Below, piece by piece: positions 9,067 to 18,837 of a DNA stretch of 64,000 nucleotides. The notes below the pieces were generated by a model. That model searched no databases, was not told the origin of the DNA, and saw nothing but the letters and a program-made list of their open reading frames with translations. Position 1 is the first letter of the stretch. Each line of letters starts with the position of its first letter. A program made the position numbers and the translations under genes. The stretch is taken from the NCBI RefSeq assembly GCF_038150125.1, contig NZ_JBBVMF010000001.1:310001-374000 (forward strand), given 5' to 3'. The DNA comes from SW132 sp038150125. GTDB taxonomy: Bacteria > Bacteroidota > Rhodothermia > Balneolales > Balneolaceae.

Positions 9067-10539
9067 ATGTCTACTAAACATGCAGTTGTAATTGGTGCAG
9101 GAATCGGCGGGCTGGCTGTCGCGTCGCTCCTGGCGGCCCGTGGGTACACCGTTGATGTTAACGAACAGAATGAACATCCGGGCGGAAAAATGCAGCAGTT
9201 TACATGTGGCGGGTACCGGTTTGATACGGGACCGAGCCTGCTCACAATGCCATTTATTTTAGAAAAACTATTTACTGATTGCGGAGAAGTACTTACCGAC
9301 TATCTTACGCTGACAGAGCTATCTCCTCTTTGCCGCTACTTTTACAGGGATGGCACACGATTCGATAACTATTCCAATCGCGGCAAAACAGTTGCCGAAA
9401 TCGAGAGATTCTCCAAACATGACGCCAAAGTATACGCCTCATTTCTCGATTACTCCGAAAATTTGTACAGCAAAACTGCCGACGCTTTTCTATTCAACCC
9501 GCTGTACGATATGTCAGATTTAAAGCAATTAAATTTGCTTGATTTCCTGAGTATCGATGCATTTTCAACTGTATCGGACAAAGTAGATAGCTATTTTGAA
9601 TCACCCTACCTCCGCCAATTTTTTAAGCGCTTTACAACATACAATGGGTCGTCGCCGTACCAGGCACCGGCTACGCTGAATGTAATCCCGCATGTTGAGC
9701 TCAACCAGGGTGGCTTTTACGTCAAAGGCGGGCTTTACGGTATCACTGAGGCGCTGCATAAACTCGCCAAAAAACAGGGCGTAAATTTCCATTTTGAATC
9801 AAAAGTTAAACGCATTGATGTTTCAGGCAAAGATGTGAGTGGTGTTACCTTATCAGATGGAGAAAAAATAAGTTGCGATCTGCTGTTTGCTAATTCAGAT
9901 GCAACAGACACCATCCTGAACCTGCTTCCGGGCGATGTTGTCTCAAAACAGAAGCGTAAAAAACAGTCAAAACTTGAGCCCTCATGCTCCGGGTTTGTGA
10001 TGCTTCTTGGATGCTCAACAACATGGCCTCAGTTAAAGCATCACAATATTTTCTTTTCGGATGACTACCGCAAGGAGTTCCGGGATATTTTCAGCAGACA
10101 ACGCCTGCCTGCTGATCCAACAATTTATGTTGCCAACACATCTTATTCTGATCCGGCACATGCACCTGAGAGCTCTTCCAACCTTTTCGTGCTTGTAAAT
10201 GCACCTTACGTTGCTGGGCAAGACTGGGATCTTTTAAAGCAAATATACGGGGAAACAATTATTCAGACACTTGAAGCACAAGGGCTGGACGGCCTTAAAG
10301 AATCTATCGAGATTCAGGAAGTCATCACTCCCATAAATTTTCTGAACCGATATGGATCGAATAAAGGCAGCATATACGGTACCGCGTCAAATGATAAATT
10401 CTCGGCATTTGTGCGCCCCAGAAACAAACTCCGCGATTTAAATAATTTGTATCTTGTTGGTGGCAGTACCCACCCCGGTGGTGGCATTCCACTGGTGGTG
10501 CAATCGGCATTTAATGCGATGGAGCTTCTCAAGCGGTAA
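9067..10539 (+). CDS. CrtI/CrtD-family carotenoid desaturase-like FAD oxidoreductase
   Basis: 490 aa. N-terminal FAD-binding motif VVIGAGIGGLAVASLLAARGYTV then GGKMQQF and FDTGPSLLTMP, the hallmark of phytoene-desaturase relatives. The middle FNVIPH-like segment (LNVIPHVELNQGGFYVKGGLYGITEAL) resembles 1-hydroxycarotenoid 3,4-desaturases (CrtD), and the C-terminus has the family signature LYLVGGSTHPGGGIPLVVQSA. Phytoene desaturase (CrtI) is the main alternative. No other carotenoid genes adjoin it; a second distantly related flavoprotein is at 38549-40159. Probably membrane-associated pigment synthesis. Confidence 0.8.
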   Translation: MSTKHAVVIGAGIGGLAVASLLAARGYTVDVNEQNEHPGGKMQQFTCGGYRFDTGPSLLTMPFILEKLFTDCGEVLTDYLTLTELSPLCRYFYRDGTRFDNYSNRGKTVAEIERFSKHDAKVYASFLDYSENLYSKTADAFLFNPLYDMSDLKQLNLLDFLSIDAFSTVSDKVDSYFESPYLRQFFKRFTTYNGSSPYQAPATLNVIPHVELNQGGFYVKGGLYGITEALHKLAKKQGVNFHFESKVKRIDVSGKDVSGVTLSDGEKISCDLLFANSDATDTILNLLPGDVVSKQKRKKQSKLEPSCSGFVMLLGCSTTWPQLKHHNIFFSDDYRKEFRDIFSRQRLPADPTIYVANTSYSDPAHAPESSSNLFVLVNAPYVAGQDWDLLKQIYGETIIQTLEAQGLDGLKESIEIQEVITPINFLNRYGSNKGSIYGTASNDKFSAFVRPRNKLRDLNNLYLVGGSTHPGGGIPLVVQSAFNAMELLKR

Positions 10540-10615
10540 TAAATGAGCATCTCCTTAAAATTTGATTCGCAAATCTCCGTTGTCATTCAAAGCGTCACCC
10601 CCTATCTTTAAAACT

Positions 10616-10888
10616 ATGGCAGCACGAAAACTTTCTCCATCAGAGCGCAAAATTCTCAGGGAACTGATCTTCCCTGAACCTTTTTCTCATATCATTTCTG
10701 AGACAGGATACACCTTTGGTATGATCCGAGATGATTTAATCAATCTGATTAACCATGGATTTATAGCCGTCTACTCTCAGGATGACCTGAGGTTACTATC
10801 ACCTTTTTACGACTCTGATAACATCGATCAATACAGTTTCCAGGCTACGAAATCGGGACTTAAAACTATGCAAAATTATGCAATATGA
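10616..10888 (+). CDS. Small hypothetical protein, winged-helix-like
   Basis: 90 aa from the ATG at 10616; a longer TTG-initiated version from 10562 is possible but lacks support. The sequence (LSPSERKILRELIFPEPFSHIISETG, MIRDDLINLINHGFIAVYS) looks like a helix-turn-helix or winged-helix unit of the type that reads 'start, split, new layer', but I recognise no named family. It overlaps the biotin carrier gene by 11 bp, so it belongs to the same operon and is probably co-translated with it. Confidence 0.55.
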   Translation: MAARKLSPSERKILRELIFPEPFSHIISETGYTFGMIRDDLINLINHGFIAVYSQDDLRLLSPFYDSDNIDQYSFQATKSGLKTMQNYAI

Positions 10889-11387
10889 AGCCGCTTTTGG
10901 TGACTCAGTGTTTGATGTCGCCCTCAATCTTGACGAATCAACCGCCAAAATAAATAAGGATGAAATTGAGTTTGAGATTGTTGATCACAGTGATTCTCAA
11001 ATTCTTTTCAGAGTTGGGACAACCCTCCATAAAATCAGGAATATCCGGGTTGATGGCGGTGAAGTTGAATGCACCGTTGATGGAAAGTGGATTGCAGCAA
11101 CGCTGAAAAATGAGCAGCAGCTGCTCCTTGAAAAACTTGGATTCAAAACCGCCGCTGAAAAATCTATCGGTTCGCTTCAGGCGCCGATGCCCGGTAAAAT
11201 TCTGGAGCTCCTTGCAGCTGAAGGCGATGATGTAGAGCTCGGCGATCCCGTTGTTATACTAGAAGCCATGAAAATGGAAAACGAGCTGAAAGCCCCCTGT
11301 GCCGGAACAATCCTGTCAGTTTCAGTTACAACCGGAGCAAGCGTAGAAAAAAATCAAATTATTTTAGAAATAGAACCACGTGGATAA
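10878..11387 (+). CDS. Biotin carboxyl carrier / biotin-lipoyl attachment protein
   Basis: 169 aa. The C-terminal 75 residues are a biotinyl domain: QAPMPGKILELLAAEGDDVELGDPVVILEAMKMENELKAPCAG, with the biotinylated Lys about K132 in EAMKMEN. The N-terminal half resembles the linker region of acyl-CoA carboxylase carrier subunits. It would carry CO2 between a biotin carboxylase and a carboxyltransferase (acetyl- or propionyl-CoA type, or a decarboxylase), none of which is encoded nearby. Its end overlaps the GTG start of murA. Confidence 0.87.
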   Translation: MQYEAAFGDSVFDVALNLDESTAKINKDEIEFEIVDHSDSQILFRVGTTLHKIRNIRVDGGEVECTVDGKWIAATLKNEQQLLLEKLGFKTAAEKSIGSLQAPMPGKILELLAAEGDDVELGDPVVILEAMKMENELKAPCAGTILSVSVTTGASVEKNQIILEIEPRG

Positions 11388-12651
11388 ATTTATTATTAAT
11401 GGCCCCACACCGCTGAGGGGCAGTATTGCAATCAGCGGATCAAAAAATGCCGCACTTCCCTTAATGGCAGCCGCAATTTTAGGTGACTCACCAACCACTA
11501 TTCGCCTCGTTCCCAAACTGAAAGATATATACACATTCAATAATGTGATTCGCGTAACCGGAACATCTGTGCAGTTTGATGAGGAGTATAATTCTCTAAC
11601 CATCGACTCCGGAAATCTTGGATTTGCCGAAGCGCCGTATGAACTCGTACGCAAGATGCGAGCCTCTTTTTATATGCTTGGAGCGCTTATGGGAAAGACC
11701 GGTGAAGCAAAAGTATCTCTCCCGGGCGGATGTGCCTGGGGCCCTCGTCCTGTTGATCTTCACTTAAAAGGCCTCGAAGCGATGGGCGCCGACATCCGGC
11801 TTGAAAAAGGGTATGTCATGGGTTCATTTCCTGGTGAATCTGTTCCCGGCGGTGTATATGAGCTCAATCCAAGCAGTGTGGGCGCTACCGTGAACCTGAT
11901 TTTAGCGGCTGTACGGCGTGCTGAATCTTTTACCATTAAAAATGCGGCTAAAGAACCCGATGTAGTTCTTCTTTGCGATACGCTTGCCAAAATGGGCGCG
12001 AACATCAAGGGGGCGGGAACCGACACAATTACGATACAGCGTGTTGAATCCCTCAAAGGTATTGAGACATCCAATGATCCGGACCGTATTGAAACGGGCA
12101 CCTACATGATTGCGGCCGCCATGCATCCAGAATCCTCCCTGACACTCACCGGATGTAAGCCAAAAGATTTAGGGTCATTCCCAGATCAACTTAGAAAGAC
12201 AGGGGCCGTTGTAACAATCAATAATGATACGATTCAGGTAGACGCTCCGGAGTCCATCAAACCTGTGAGTATTGAAACCCAAATTTATCCCGGTTTTCCT
12301 ACCGACCTCCAGGCGCAGTGGGCAACACTCATGACGCAGGCTGAGGGCACAAGTAAGATTTCGGATAATATCTATTTTGACCGTTTCAGCTATGTGCCCG
12401 AACTAAAGAGATTGGGCGCGAACCTTTCCGTTAAAGAAAATTGTGTCACTGTAAGCGGCCCTTCAAAACTGTCCGGAACATCTGTGATGAGCACAGACCT
12501 TCGGGCAAGCGTCAGCCTTGTGATGGCCGGTATGATTGCCGATGGCGAAACCGAAGTGCTTCGTGTCTACCATCTCGATCGCGGTTACGAAGACCTTGAA
12601 GATAAACTCAACCAGTCAGGATCATCCATCACCAGAGAGGATGGCGACTAA
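11380..12651 (+). CDS. murA: UDP-N-acetylglucosamine 1-carboxyvinyltransferase
   Basis: 423 aa, first committed step of peptidoglycan synthesis: transfers enolpyruvate from PEP to UDP-GlcNAc. The start is GTG at 11380, overlapping the previous gene by 8 bp; the sequence then runs DKFIINGPTPLRGSIAISGSKNAALP as in the family. K22 (SKN) and the catalytic, fosfomycin-target Cys C118 (LPGGCAWGPRPVD) are present. The end DLRASVSLVMAGMIADGETEVLRVYHLDRGYE is typical. Cytoplasmic. Confidence 0.95.
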   Translation: MDKFIINGPTPLRGSIAISGSKNAALPLMAAAILGDSPTTIRLVPKLKDIYTFNNVIRVTGTSVQFDEEYNSLTIDSGNLGFAEAPYELVRKMRASFYMLGALMGKTGEAKVSLPGGCAWGPRPVDLHLKGLEAMGADIRLEKGYVMGSFPGESVPGGVYELNPSSVGATVNLILAAVRRAESFTIKNAAKEPDVVLLCDTLAKMGANIKGAGTDTITIQRVESLKGIETSNDPDRIETGTYMIAAAMHPESSLTLTGCKPKDLGSFPDQLRKTGAVVTINNDTIQVDAPESIKPVSIETQIYPGFPTDLQAQWATLMTQAEGTSKISDNIYFDRFSYVPELKRLGANLSVKENCVTVSGPSKLSGTSVMSTDLRASVSLVMAGMIADGETEVLRVYHLDRGYEDLEDKLNQSGSSITREDGD

Positions 12652-13075
12652 ACAGTGAATAAATAAGCACATTATTTACTACATCATCAATGAATTGAAA
12701 CTATTAAGATCAACATTTAATGTTTGATACTTTTCAGTTATATTAGTGCTAATTGATGGATTTTAGAGTTTAACTGCATTTAATACCTTAAGTCTTTGTT
12801 TTTCAGCACGATACAAATTCTTCTCCAATACTTGATTTACCCATTTGACGCGGTCTGCCGCGCGGTGGGCACACCAACCTGTGAGCGGGACACCCTCTCG
12901 AGATCGTCAATTTCCTTTTTTAATAAAAATTTTAACAACGTTACGGCTTCCCTACTTCCCGGAGACGGAGCAGGCGCATATCTGAAAAATAATCACGATT
13001 ACATGCGAAACCTGTACAATCCTGCACATCTTATATTTTATTGTCTGAAGCTGCTGGCGAAACCTTTTTTAGTAG
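12652..13075 (+). other. Intergenic region ahead of RNase G, no gene recognised
   Basis: 424 bp between murA and rng. The first half is AT-rich, the second half is GC-richer with short palindromic stretches around 12849-12870 (GCGG/CCGC). An open frame at 12796-13143 exists but its protein is low-complexity and runs into rng in another frame, so I do not call it. It may be a long 5' leader of rng, whose relatives are often autoregulated, but nothing here proves it. Confidence 0.5.
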
Positions 13076-14800
13076 ATGAAAAATCAAATAATTATTCACT
13101 CCTCGGGCAAACAGACCCGGGTAGCGCTTTTAGAGAACAATGAGTTAGCACAAATATTTATTGAATCTGAGGATAACCAACGAACCGTTGGGGACATTTA
13201 TCACGCCCGCGTTCATAAAGTAATGAGCGGTATCCGTGCTGCTTTTATTGATGTTGGAATGGAAAAAGACGCTTTCCTCCACTTTTCCGATGCCGGTGAT
13301 CATCTTGGTGATTACATCAAAATGATGAATGGCGAAAAAAGTATTCCAAAACACGCCAACAAAGACCTTCAAAACTTTGATAAGCTCTCCAATTACGACA
13401 AGCAAATGCTTGCCGGAAAGATGCTTCGAAGCGGTCAGAACTTACTGGTTCAAATTGTTAAAGAACCGATCGGCTCCAAAGGGCCTCGAGTGTCTACCGA
13501 CATCACAATTGCGGGACGGTTTCTTGTGTTGATTCCAATGGGCGAGTATATCGCACTTTCAAAAAAGATCAACAACAACAAAGAGCGCCGTCGGCTGAAA
13601 GGCATTGTGGGTTCGATGCTGCCCGAAGGGTTTGGTGTTATTGTGCGTACCGTAGCGCAGGGCCAGACCAAAGATGTGATTGAAGAAGATATGCGTACTG
13701 TTCTCACTAAGTGGGACAAAATGCTCAACAAATTGGAAGAGTCAAACCCTCCTACCCGGCTTTACAAAGATCTCGACATTACGGAAAGCCTTATCAGAGA
13801 TCTCTTTGCAAAACACTACGACCGTGTGTTGATCGACGATCATCAGCTTTACAAAGACATTAAAAGTTTTGTGTCAAAGATTGCACCTAAGATGCTGCCG
13901 AATGTTGAGCATTATAAGGGCAAAGATCACATTTTTGACAGCGTTGGGATTGGCAATGATGTGAATTCGATATTCAGCCCGCGTGTGCGTATGCCATCGG
14001 GCGGCTACCTGATTTTTGAACAGACCGAAGCAATGTACGTTGTGGACGTGAACTCCGGTCCCTATGCAGCTAAACAGAAACAGGAAGATAACTCCCTGAA
14101 AACCAATCTCGAAGCGGCACGTGAAATTGCCAAACAGCTTCGCCTGAGAGATATTGGGGGAATTATTGTCGTAGATTTCATTGATCTCAGAATCGACAAA
14201 AACCGAAAGAAAATCTATGATGAGCTAAAGAAGGAGTTCAAAAAAGATCAGGCTAAAACGAACATTATTGGGATGAGTGATTTTGGGCTTGTCCAGATTA
14301 CGCGACAGCGAATCCGGCCAAGCGTGGTAAACTCTGTCTCCAAAGTTTGCCCGATGTGCGGCGGAACTGGATCTGTGGTCAGCCAGGATACAATTGTCAT
14401 TGATATCGAAAGCTGGATCAGCAAACTCAAATACAGCACCAAATACCGCGCGGTAGACATCTACGTCAACCCGTTCCTGAAATCATTTCTCACCAAAGGC
14501 ATGTTCAGCCAGCGTGTGAAATGGATGATGAAATACAAAGTACGCGTCACACTGGTGGCTGATGATAACATCTCATTGAATGAATTCAAGGCCACTCTTT
14601 CCGGCTCGGAACTCGACATCACGGATGCTGTTCTGCGCGATGAGCCGCTGGATAAAATCCTGGAGGCACACGAAGTTAAACTGGATGACATCACTGCGGA
14701 GCAAAAAAGAAAAGAGAGCCTCGATTATTATTCAAAAGATGATAACGAAGGCAGCAAGCCGAGCCGGAGTAAACGTCCGAGACCCAGCCGACAAAGTTAG
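13076..14800 (+). CDS. rng: Ribonuclease E/G family endoribonuclease
   Basis: 574 aa, closer to RNase G length than to RNase E. The N-terminal S1-type domain (GDIYHARVHKVMSGIRAAFIDVGMEKDAFLH) is followed by the catalytic core with VDVNSGPYAAKQKQEDNSLKTNLEAAREIAKQLRLRDIGGIIVVDFIDL and the Zn-link CPMCGGTG. The C-terminus is a charged tail with basic residues (RSKRPRPSRQS), not the long RNase E scaffold. It acts in rRNA 5' maturation and mRNA decay in the cytoplasm. hslV starts 38 bp downstream. Confidence 0.93.
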   Translation: MKNQIIIHSSGKQTRVALLENNELAQIFIESEDNQRTVGDIYHARVHKVMSGIRAAFIDVGMEKDAFLHFSDAGDHLGDYIKMMNGEKSIPKHANKDLQNFDKLSNYDKQMLAGKMLRSGQNLLVQIVKEPIGSKGPRVSTDITIAGRFLVLIPMGEYIALSKKINNNKERRRLKGIVGSMLPEGFGVIVRTVAQGQTKDVIEEDMRTVLTKWDKMLNKLEESNPPTRLYKDLDITESLIRDLFAKHYDRVLIDDHQLYKDIKSFVSKIAPKMLPNVEHYKGKDHIFDSVGIGNDVNSIFSPRVRMPSGGYLIFEQTEAMYVVDVNSGPYAAKQKQEDNSLKTNLEAAREIAKQLRLRDIGGIIVVDFIDLRIDKNRKKIYDELKKEFKKDQAKTNIIGMSDFGLVQITRQRIRPSVVNSVSKVCPMCGGTGSVVSQDTIVIDIESWISKLKYSTKYRAVDIYVNPFLKSFLTKGMFSQRVKWMMKYKVRVTLVADDNISLNEFKATLSGSELDITDAVLRDEPLDKILEAHEVKLDDITAEQKRKESLDYYSKDDNEGSKPSRSKRPRPSRQS

Positions 14801-14838
14801 ACTGAAACAATATTTCATTTACAGAATAGGTAAGATGT

Positions 14839-15387
14839 ATGACCAACTTCGATAATTTGCATGCTACAACCGTATTGGGCGTTATGCACAACGGATCGGT
14901 TGCTATTGGCGGCGACGGGCAGGCAACACTTGATAAAACCGTTATGAAATCGACGGTTAAAAAAGTTCGCAAGCTTCAGGACGGAACTATTTTAGCAGGA
15001 TTTGCCGGCTCAACAGCTGATGCGTTTACACTGTTTGAACGATTTGATGAAAAGCTTAAAAGTTACAGCGGCCAGCTTCAGCGTTCGGCCGTTGAACTTG
15101 CCAAAGAGTGGCGTAAAGATAAATATCTGCAAAAGCTTGAAGCACTTCTTCTTGTGATGGATAAAGATACCTGCCTTATTATTTCCGGACAGGGAGATGT
15201 GATTGAACCCGACGATCAAATTCTGGCCATTGGGTCAGGCGGATCATTTGCGCTTGCGGCAGCACGGGCTCTAAAAGCTGAAGCACCAAACCTTACTGCC
15301 CGCGAAATTGTTGAGAAGTCTCTGAATATAGCTGCCGACATTTGCATCTATACGAATCACAATTTGACCATTTTAGAACTCGAGTAG
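14839..15387 (+). CDS. hslV: ATP-dependent protease subunit HslV (ClpQ)
   Basis: 182 aa, proteasome beta-like peptidase of the HslUV complex. A short propeptide MTNFDNLHA precedes TTVLGV, where the first Thr after processing would be the nucleophile. The GDGQ motif (IGGDGQATLDKTVMK) and GSGGSFALAAARAL are typical. hslU follows 5 bp after the stop codon, the usual gene order, so the two are co-transcribed. Confidence 0.95.
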   Translation: MTNFDNLHATTVLGVMHNGSVAIGGDGQATLDKTVMKSTVKKVRKLQDGTILAGFAGSTADAFTLFERFDEKLKSYSGQLQRSAVELAKEWRKDKYLQKLEALLLVMDKDTCLIISGQGDVIEPDDQILAIGSGGSFALAAARALKAEAPNLTAREIVEKSLNIAADICIYTNHNLTILELE

Positions 15388-15392
15388 TACCC

Positions 15393-16805
15393 ATGAAATT
15401 AATTGAACAACAAGGATTAACACCCCGGCAAATCGTTGCCGAACTTGATAAATATATAATCGGGCAGAAAGACGCAAAACGCTCGGTTTCCATTGCACTT
15501 CGCAACCGCTGGAGACGGCTCAATTCAGAACCTGATATCCGGAATGAGATTATTCCCAATAATATTTTGATGATTGGCCCCACCGGTGTTGGTAAAACAG
15601 AAATAGCACGCCGACTGGCAAAGCTATCGGGAGCTCCATTTGTAAAAGTTGAGGCCTCAAAATTTACCGAGGTCGGTTATGTAGGCCGCGACGTAGAATC
15701 TATGGTTCGCGATATTACCGATATTGCGGTCAATATGGTAAAACTCGAAATGCAGGAGCGTGTTAAAGAAAAAGCCAAGAAAATTGTTGAAGACAAGATT
15801 CTTGATATTCTTATTCCCCCGGTAAAAAAACGCAGCTCAACAACCCATTCATCCGGCAATGAAGTAGGCTTTAAGGCGGAAGAGGCTTCTGATGACGAGC
15901 TCAATGAACGGACTCGCGAACGTTTCAGAGAAAAATTGAAAAATGGCGAGTTGGAAGATCGTAAAATTGAAATTGAGGTTGCAGCCAAGAAGCAAAATAT
16001 GATGCAGGTGTTTGGCCCCCAGGGAATGGAAGAGATGGGTTTTAACCTGCAGGATATGCTTGGAAACATGGCCAAAGGAGGTAAAAAGACGAAACGAACC
16101 ATGCCTATCAGCGAGGCGCGGGAAGTACTGCTCGATCAGGAAGCAGAAAAACTGATCGACCACGAAGCCGCTGTTCAGGAAGCTCTTGAACGGGTACAAA
16201 ACCAGGGAATAATTTTTATTGATGAAATTGACAAAGTCGCTGAAAGCTCGTCAAGTGGTGGTGGCGGTAAAGGAGGGCCAGATGTGAGCCGTCAGGGTGT
16301 ACAGCGTGATTTACTTCCAATCGTGGAAGGAAGTACTGTATCAACAAAACATGGGATCGTTAAAACAGATCACATTCTGTTTATTGGGTCAGGAGCCTTT
16401 CACGTTTCCAAACCGTCCGATATGATTCCTGAACTCCAGGGTCGTTTCCCCATTCGGGTTGAACTTGATTCTCTTACCGAAGAAGATTTTTATAACATTC
16501 TTACAAAACCGAAGAATGCACTCACGAAACAGTATCAGGCGATGCTTAAAACAGAAGGCGTAACAGTCAACTTCAATGAAGAAGCCATACGGGAAATTGC
16601 CCGCATAGCTGCGCAGGTTAACAGCCAGGTGGAGAATATTGGTGCAAGGCGCCTTCATACTATTCTATCGTCACTGCTCGAAGAATTGCTCTTTGCCGTG
16701 CCTGACGATATCGGCAGTGGCACGGTTGACATCGATAAAAGTTACGTAACAAAACAACTGGCCGGACTTGTAAAAGACAAAGATTTGAGCCACTTTATTT
16801 TGTAA
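15393..16805 (+). CDS. hslU: ATP-dependent protease ATPase subunit HslU (ClpY)
   Basis: 470 aa from the ATG at 15393 (MKLIEQQGLTPRQIVAELDKYIIGQ); the longer frame from 15342 overlaps hslV and is not needed. AAA+ unfoldase: Walker A GPTGVGKTE at about 62-70, Walker B IIFIDEIDKV, an I-domain between about 110 and 240, sensor and C-terminal motifs RRLHTILSSLLEE. The conserved pore-facing GYVGRDVE is present. It feeds substrate into HslV. Confidence 0.96.
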   Translation: MKLIEQQGLTPRQIVAELDKYIIGQKDAKRSVSIALRNRWRRLNSEPDIRNEIIPNNILMIGPTGVGKTEIARRLAKLSGAPFVKVEASKFTEVGYVGRDVESMVRDITDIAVNMVKLEMQERVKEKAKKIVEDKILDILIPPVKKRSSTTHSSGNEVGFKAEEASDDELNERTRERFREKLKNGELEDRKIEIEVAAKKQNMMQVFGPQGMEEMGFNLQDMLGNMAKGGKKTKRTMPISEAREVLLDQEAEKLIDHEAAVQEALERVQNQGIIFIDEIDKVAESSSSGGGGKGGPDVSRQGVQRDLLPIVEGSTVSTKHGIVKTDHILFIGSGAFHVSKPSDMIPELQGRFPIRVELDSLTEEDFYNILTKPKNALTKQYQAMLKTEGVTVNFNEEAIREIARIAAQVNSQVENIGARRLHTILSSLLEELLFAVPDDIGSGTVDIDKSYVTKQLAGLVKDKDLSHFIL

Positions 16806-16902
16806 AAACAAATATCACTGAAACGTTTTTGGGTAATTACGGTTATAACATAATGATTGCTTGTCTACCGACGTTACAATCCTGAATTCGAACAAAACTT
16901 AT

Positions 16903-18780
16903 ATGTCCTTGAAAAAGTTTATTGCTCCGCAACTCGTCGTTTTACTGTTGTTATCTGCTATTTGGCTCGCAGGAGCTGATTCCATTCTTGTTAATAATGA
17001 CAACGACCGAAAAAATCTGCACAAATATATGCAGGTGCAGCGGCGGGTGATGGATAATTACTTTGGCGATACAAACCTCAATGAGCTCTACAAGCGAAGT
17101 ATTGCAGGGCTTGTAAACGCGATGGACGATTCAACTCTCACCCTTGAAGAAACGCCCATCGATACCACGTTTAACGGGGTTAATGTTACAAACTTGCGTG
17201 ATTCTTACAACCGGTTTGAAGGTGCTTATTTGTATGTCGCAAATAACTACCCCGATAAAAATATGGATGAGCTGACGGAAAATGCTATTCGCGAGATGCT
17301 TGATACACTCGACCCCCACTCCGTCTATATTGAACCGGATAACAGCGAACGAATCCAGGAAAGTTTTGATGGTAAATTTCAGGGTATCGGTATTCAGTTT
17401 AATATTATACAGGACACTATAACAGTAATTACACCGATCTCCGGAGGTCCAAGTGATCAGCTTGGAATTATGTCGGGCGATCGCATCATCAGTATTAACG
17501 ACAGCAGCGCCATCGGGTATGATAACCAGGATGTGGTGAATCGCCTTCGTGGTGAAAAAGGAACAGAAGTAACAATTCAGATTAAACGACCCAACCGAAG
17601 CAATCCGCTCACGTTTAATATCATCAGGGATGATATACCAATTACGACTCTGGACACACAGTACATGCTGGACGACAGAACCGGCTACATTAAAATAAAC
17701 CGGTTTGCCGCCACTACTCACGACGAATTTTTAACTGCCGTTAACGATTTAAATCAAAATGGAATGGAACGGCTTGTGCTTGACCTAAGGAATAACCCGG
17801 GCGGTTACCTCAGCCAGGCAATAGCAATATCCGAAGAGTTTTTCCCGGAAAACACTCTATTGGTTTCAACTGAAAGTAAGCATCAGCGATTTAACCAGGA
17901 AGTCTATTCAAGACGCGATGGTCTCCTCAAGGATATGCCGGTGATTACCCTGGTCAATGAGGGATCCGCTTCTGCAAGTGAAATTGTGAGCGGCGCTATT
18001 CAGGATCACGACCGCGGACTCATCGTGGGACGTCGAACATTTGGCAAGGGCCTCGTCCAGCAGCAGTATGAGCTGGTTGATGACAGTAATATCAGGGTTA
18101 CCATCAGCCGGTACCTCACTCCTTCCGGACGCCTTATTCAAAAACCATTTGAAGGGCGAAATGAAGATTATGCCTATGAAATTTACCACAGAGCTGAAGA
18201 TGCAACCCTCGACACCCAGGAATTTAAGCAAGACGTGCCCGATTCTCTTCGATACACCACAACCGGCGGCCGAATTGTCTATGGCGGCGGCGGAATCGTC
18301 CCTGACTTTGTAGTACAGGAAGATACAACCGTCTCAGGTGAACTCTTCAGCTTCCTTATTTCGAACCGGATTGATTTCGACTTCGTTAGAAATTTTCTTG
18401 ATGAAAACGGCGAGGAGTTCCGGAACCAGTGGGAAGATGATTTCAGTGATTTCCGGCATAATTTTGAATGGAGTGATGATCAGCGTCAAACACTTCTCAC
18501 AAAAATGAAGGATAACGGCCTCGTGTTCGACAATTCAATCAGCGAACCTGAGTTTGAAGGTGATACACTTCGAATTTCGGAAGAGACTTACAACGAAAAT
18601 CTTTGGGTCAATCTCGGGCGAATGAAGGCAGAACTTGCCCGCCAGGTTTGGAGTAGTGATAAGTTCTACTACATCACAAATGACCTCTTTAATGATACCT
18701 TAAATGAGGCGATGAAGCTATGGGATGAAGCCGATAAGATCACTTCAGATTATGCAAGCACAGCCGGTGCAAAACCCTGA
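16903..18780 (+). CDS. S41-family C-terminal processing peptidase (CtpA/Prc-like)
   Basis: 625 aa from the ATG at 16903; a TTG at 16861 would add a polar stretch before the signal, which fits worse. A signal/anchor helix (FIAPQLVVLLLLSAIWLAGA) is followed by a PDZ domain (GIGIQFNIIQDTITVITPISGGPSDQLGIMSGDRIISIN) and the S41 core with catalytic Ser in EGSASASEIVSGA and Lys in FGKGLVQ. It is a periplasmic Ser-Lys protease that trims or degrades envelope proteins. The C-terminal ~150 residues are an extra region of unknown role. Confidence 0.92.
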   Translation: MSLKKFIAPQLVVLLLLSAIWLAGADSILVNNDNDRKNLHKYMQVQRRVMDNYFGDTNLNELYKRSIAGLVNAMDDSTLTLEETPIDTTFNGVNVTNLRDSYNRFEGAYLYVANNYPDKNMDELTENAIREMLDTLDPHSVYIEPDNSERIQESFDGKFQGIGIQFNIIQDTITVITPISGGPSDQLGIMSGDRIISINDSSAIGYDNQDVVNRLRGEKGTEVTIQIKRPNRSNPLTFNIIRDDIPITTLDTQYMLDDRTGYIKINRFAATTHDEFLTAVNDLNQNGMERLVLDLRNNPGGYLSQAIAISEEFFPENTLLVSTESKHQRFNQEVYSRRDGLLKDMPVITLVNEGSASASEIVSGAIQDHDRGLIVGRRTFGKGLVQQQYELVDDSNIRVTISRYLTPSGRLIQKPFEGRNEDYAYEIYHRAEDATLDTQEFKQDVPDSLRYTTTGGRIVYGGGGIVPDFVVQEDTTVSGELFSFLISNRIDFDFVRNFLDENGEEFRNQWEDDFSDFRHNFEWSDDQRQTLLTKMKDNGLVFDNSISEPEFEGDTLRISEETYNENLWVNLGRMKAELARQVWSSDKFYYITNDLFNDTLNEAMKLWDEADKITSDYASTAGAKP

Positions 18781-18837
18781 TCAAAGAATCGCTCAATAAA
18801 ATAACTTCTGTTTGGGTTTTTCTGACAACTACATTTC

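Noticed and set aside
12796..13143. Open frame of 115 codons upstream of RNase G
   Set aside because: It overlaps the rng start in another frame, has no start-site support and a composition-driven protein; the gap is better seen as leader DNA.
15342..15392. N-terminal extension of HslU
   Set aside because: It overlaps hslV and the conserved HslU N-terminus begins at the ATG at 15393.
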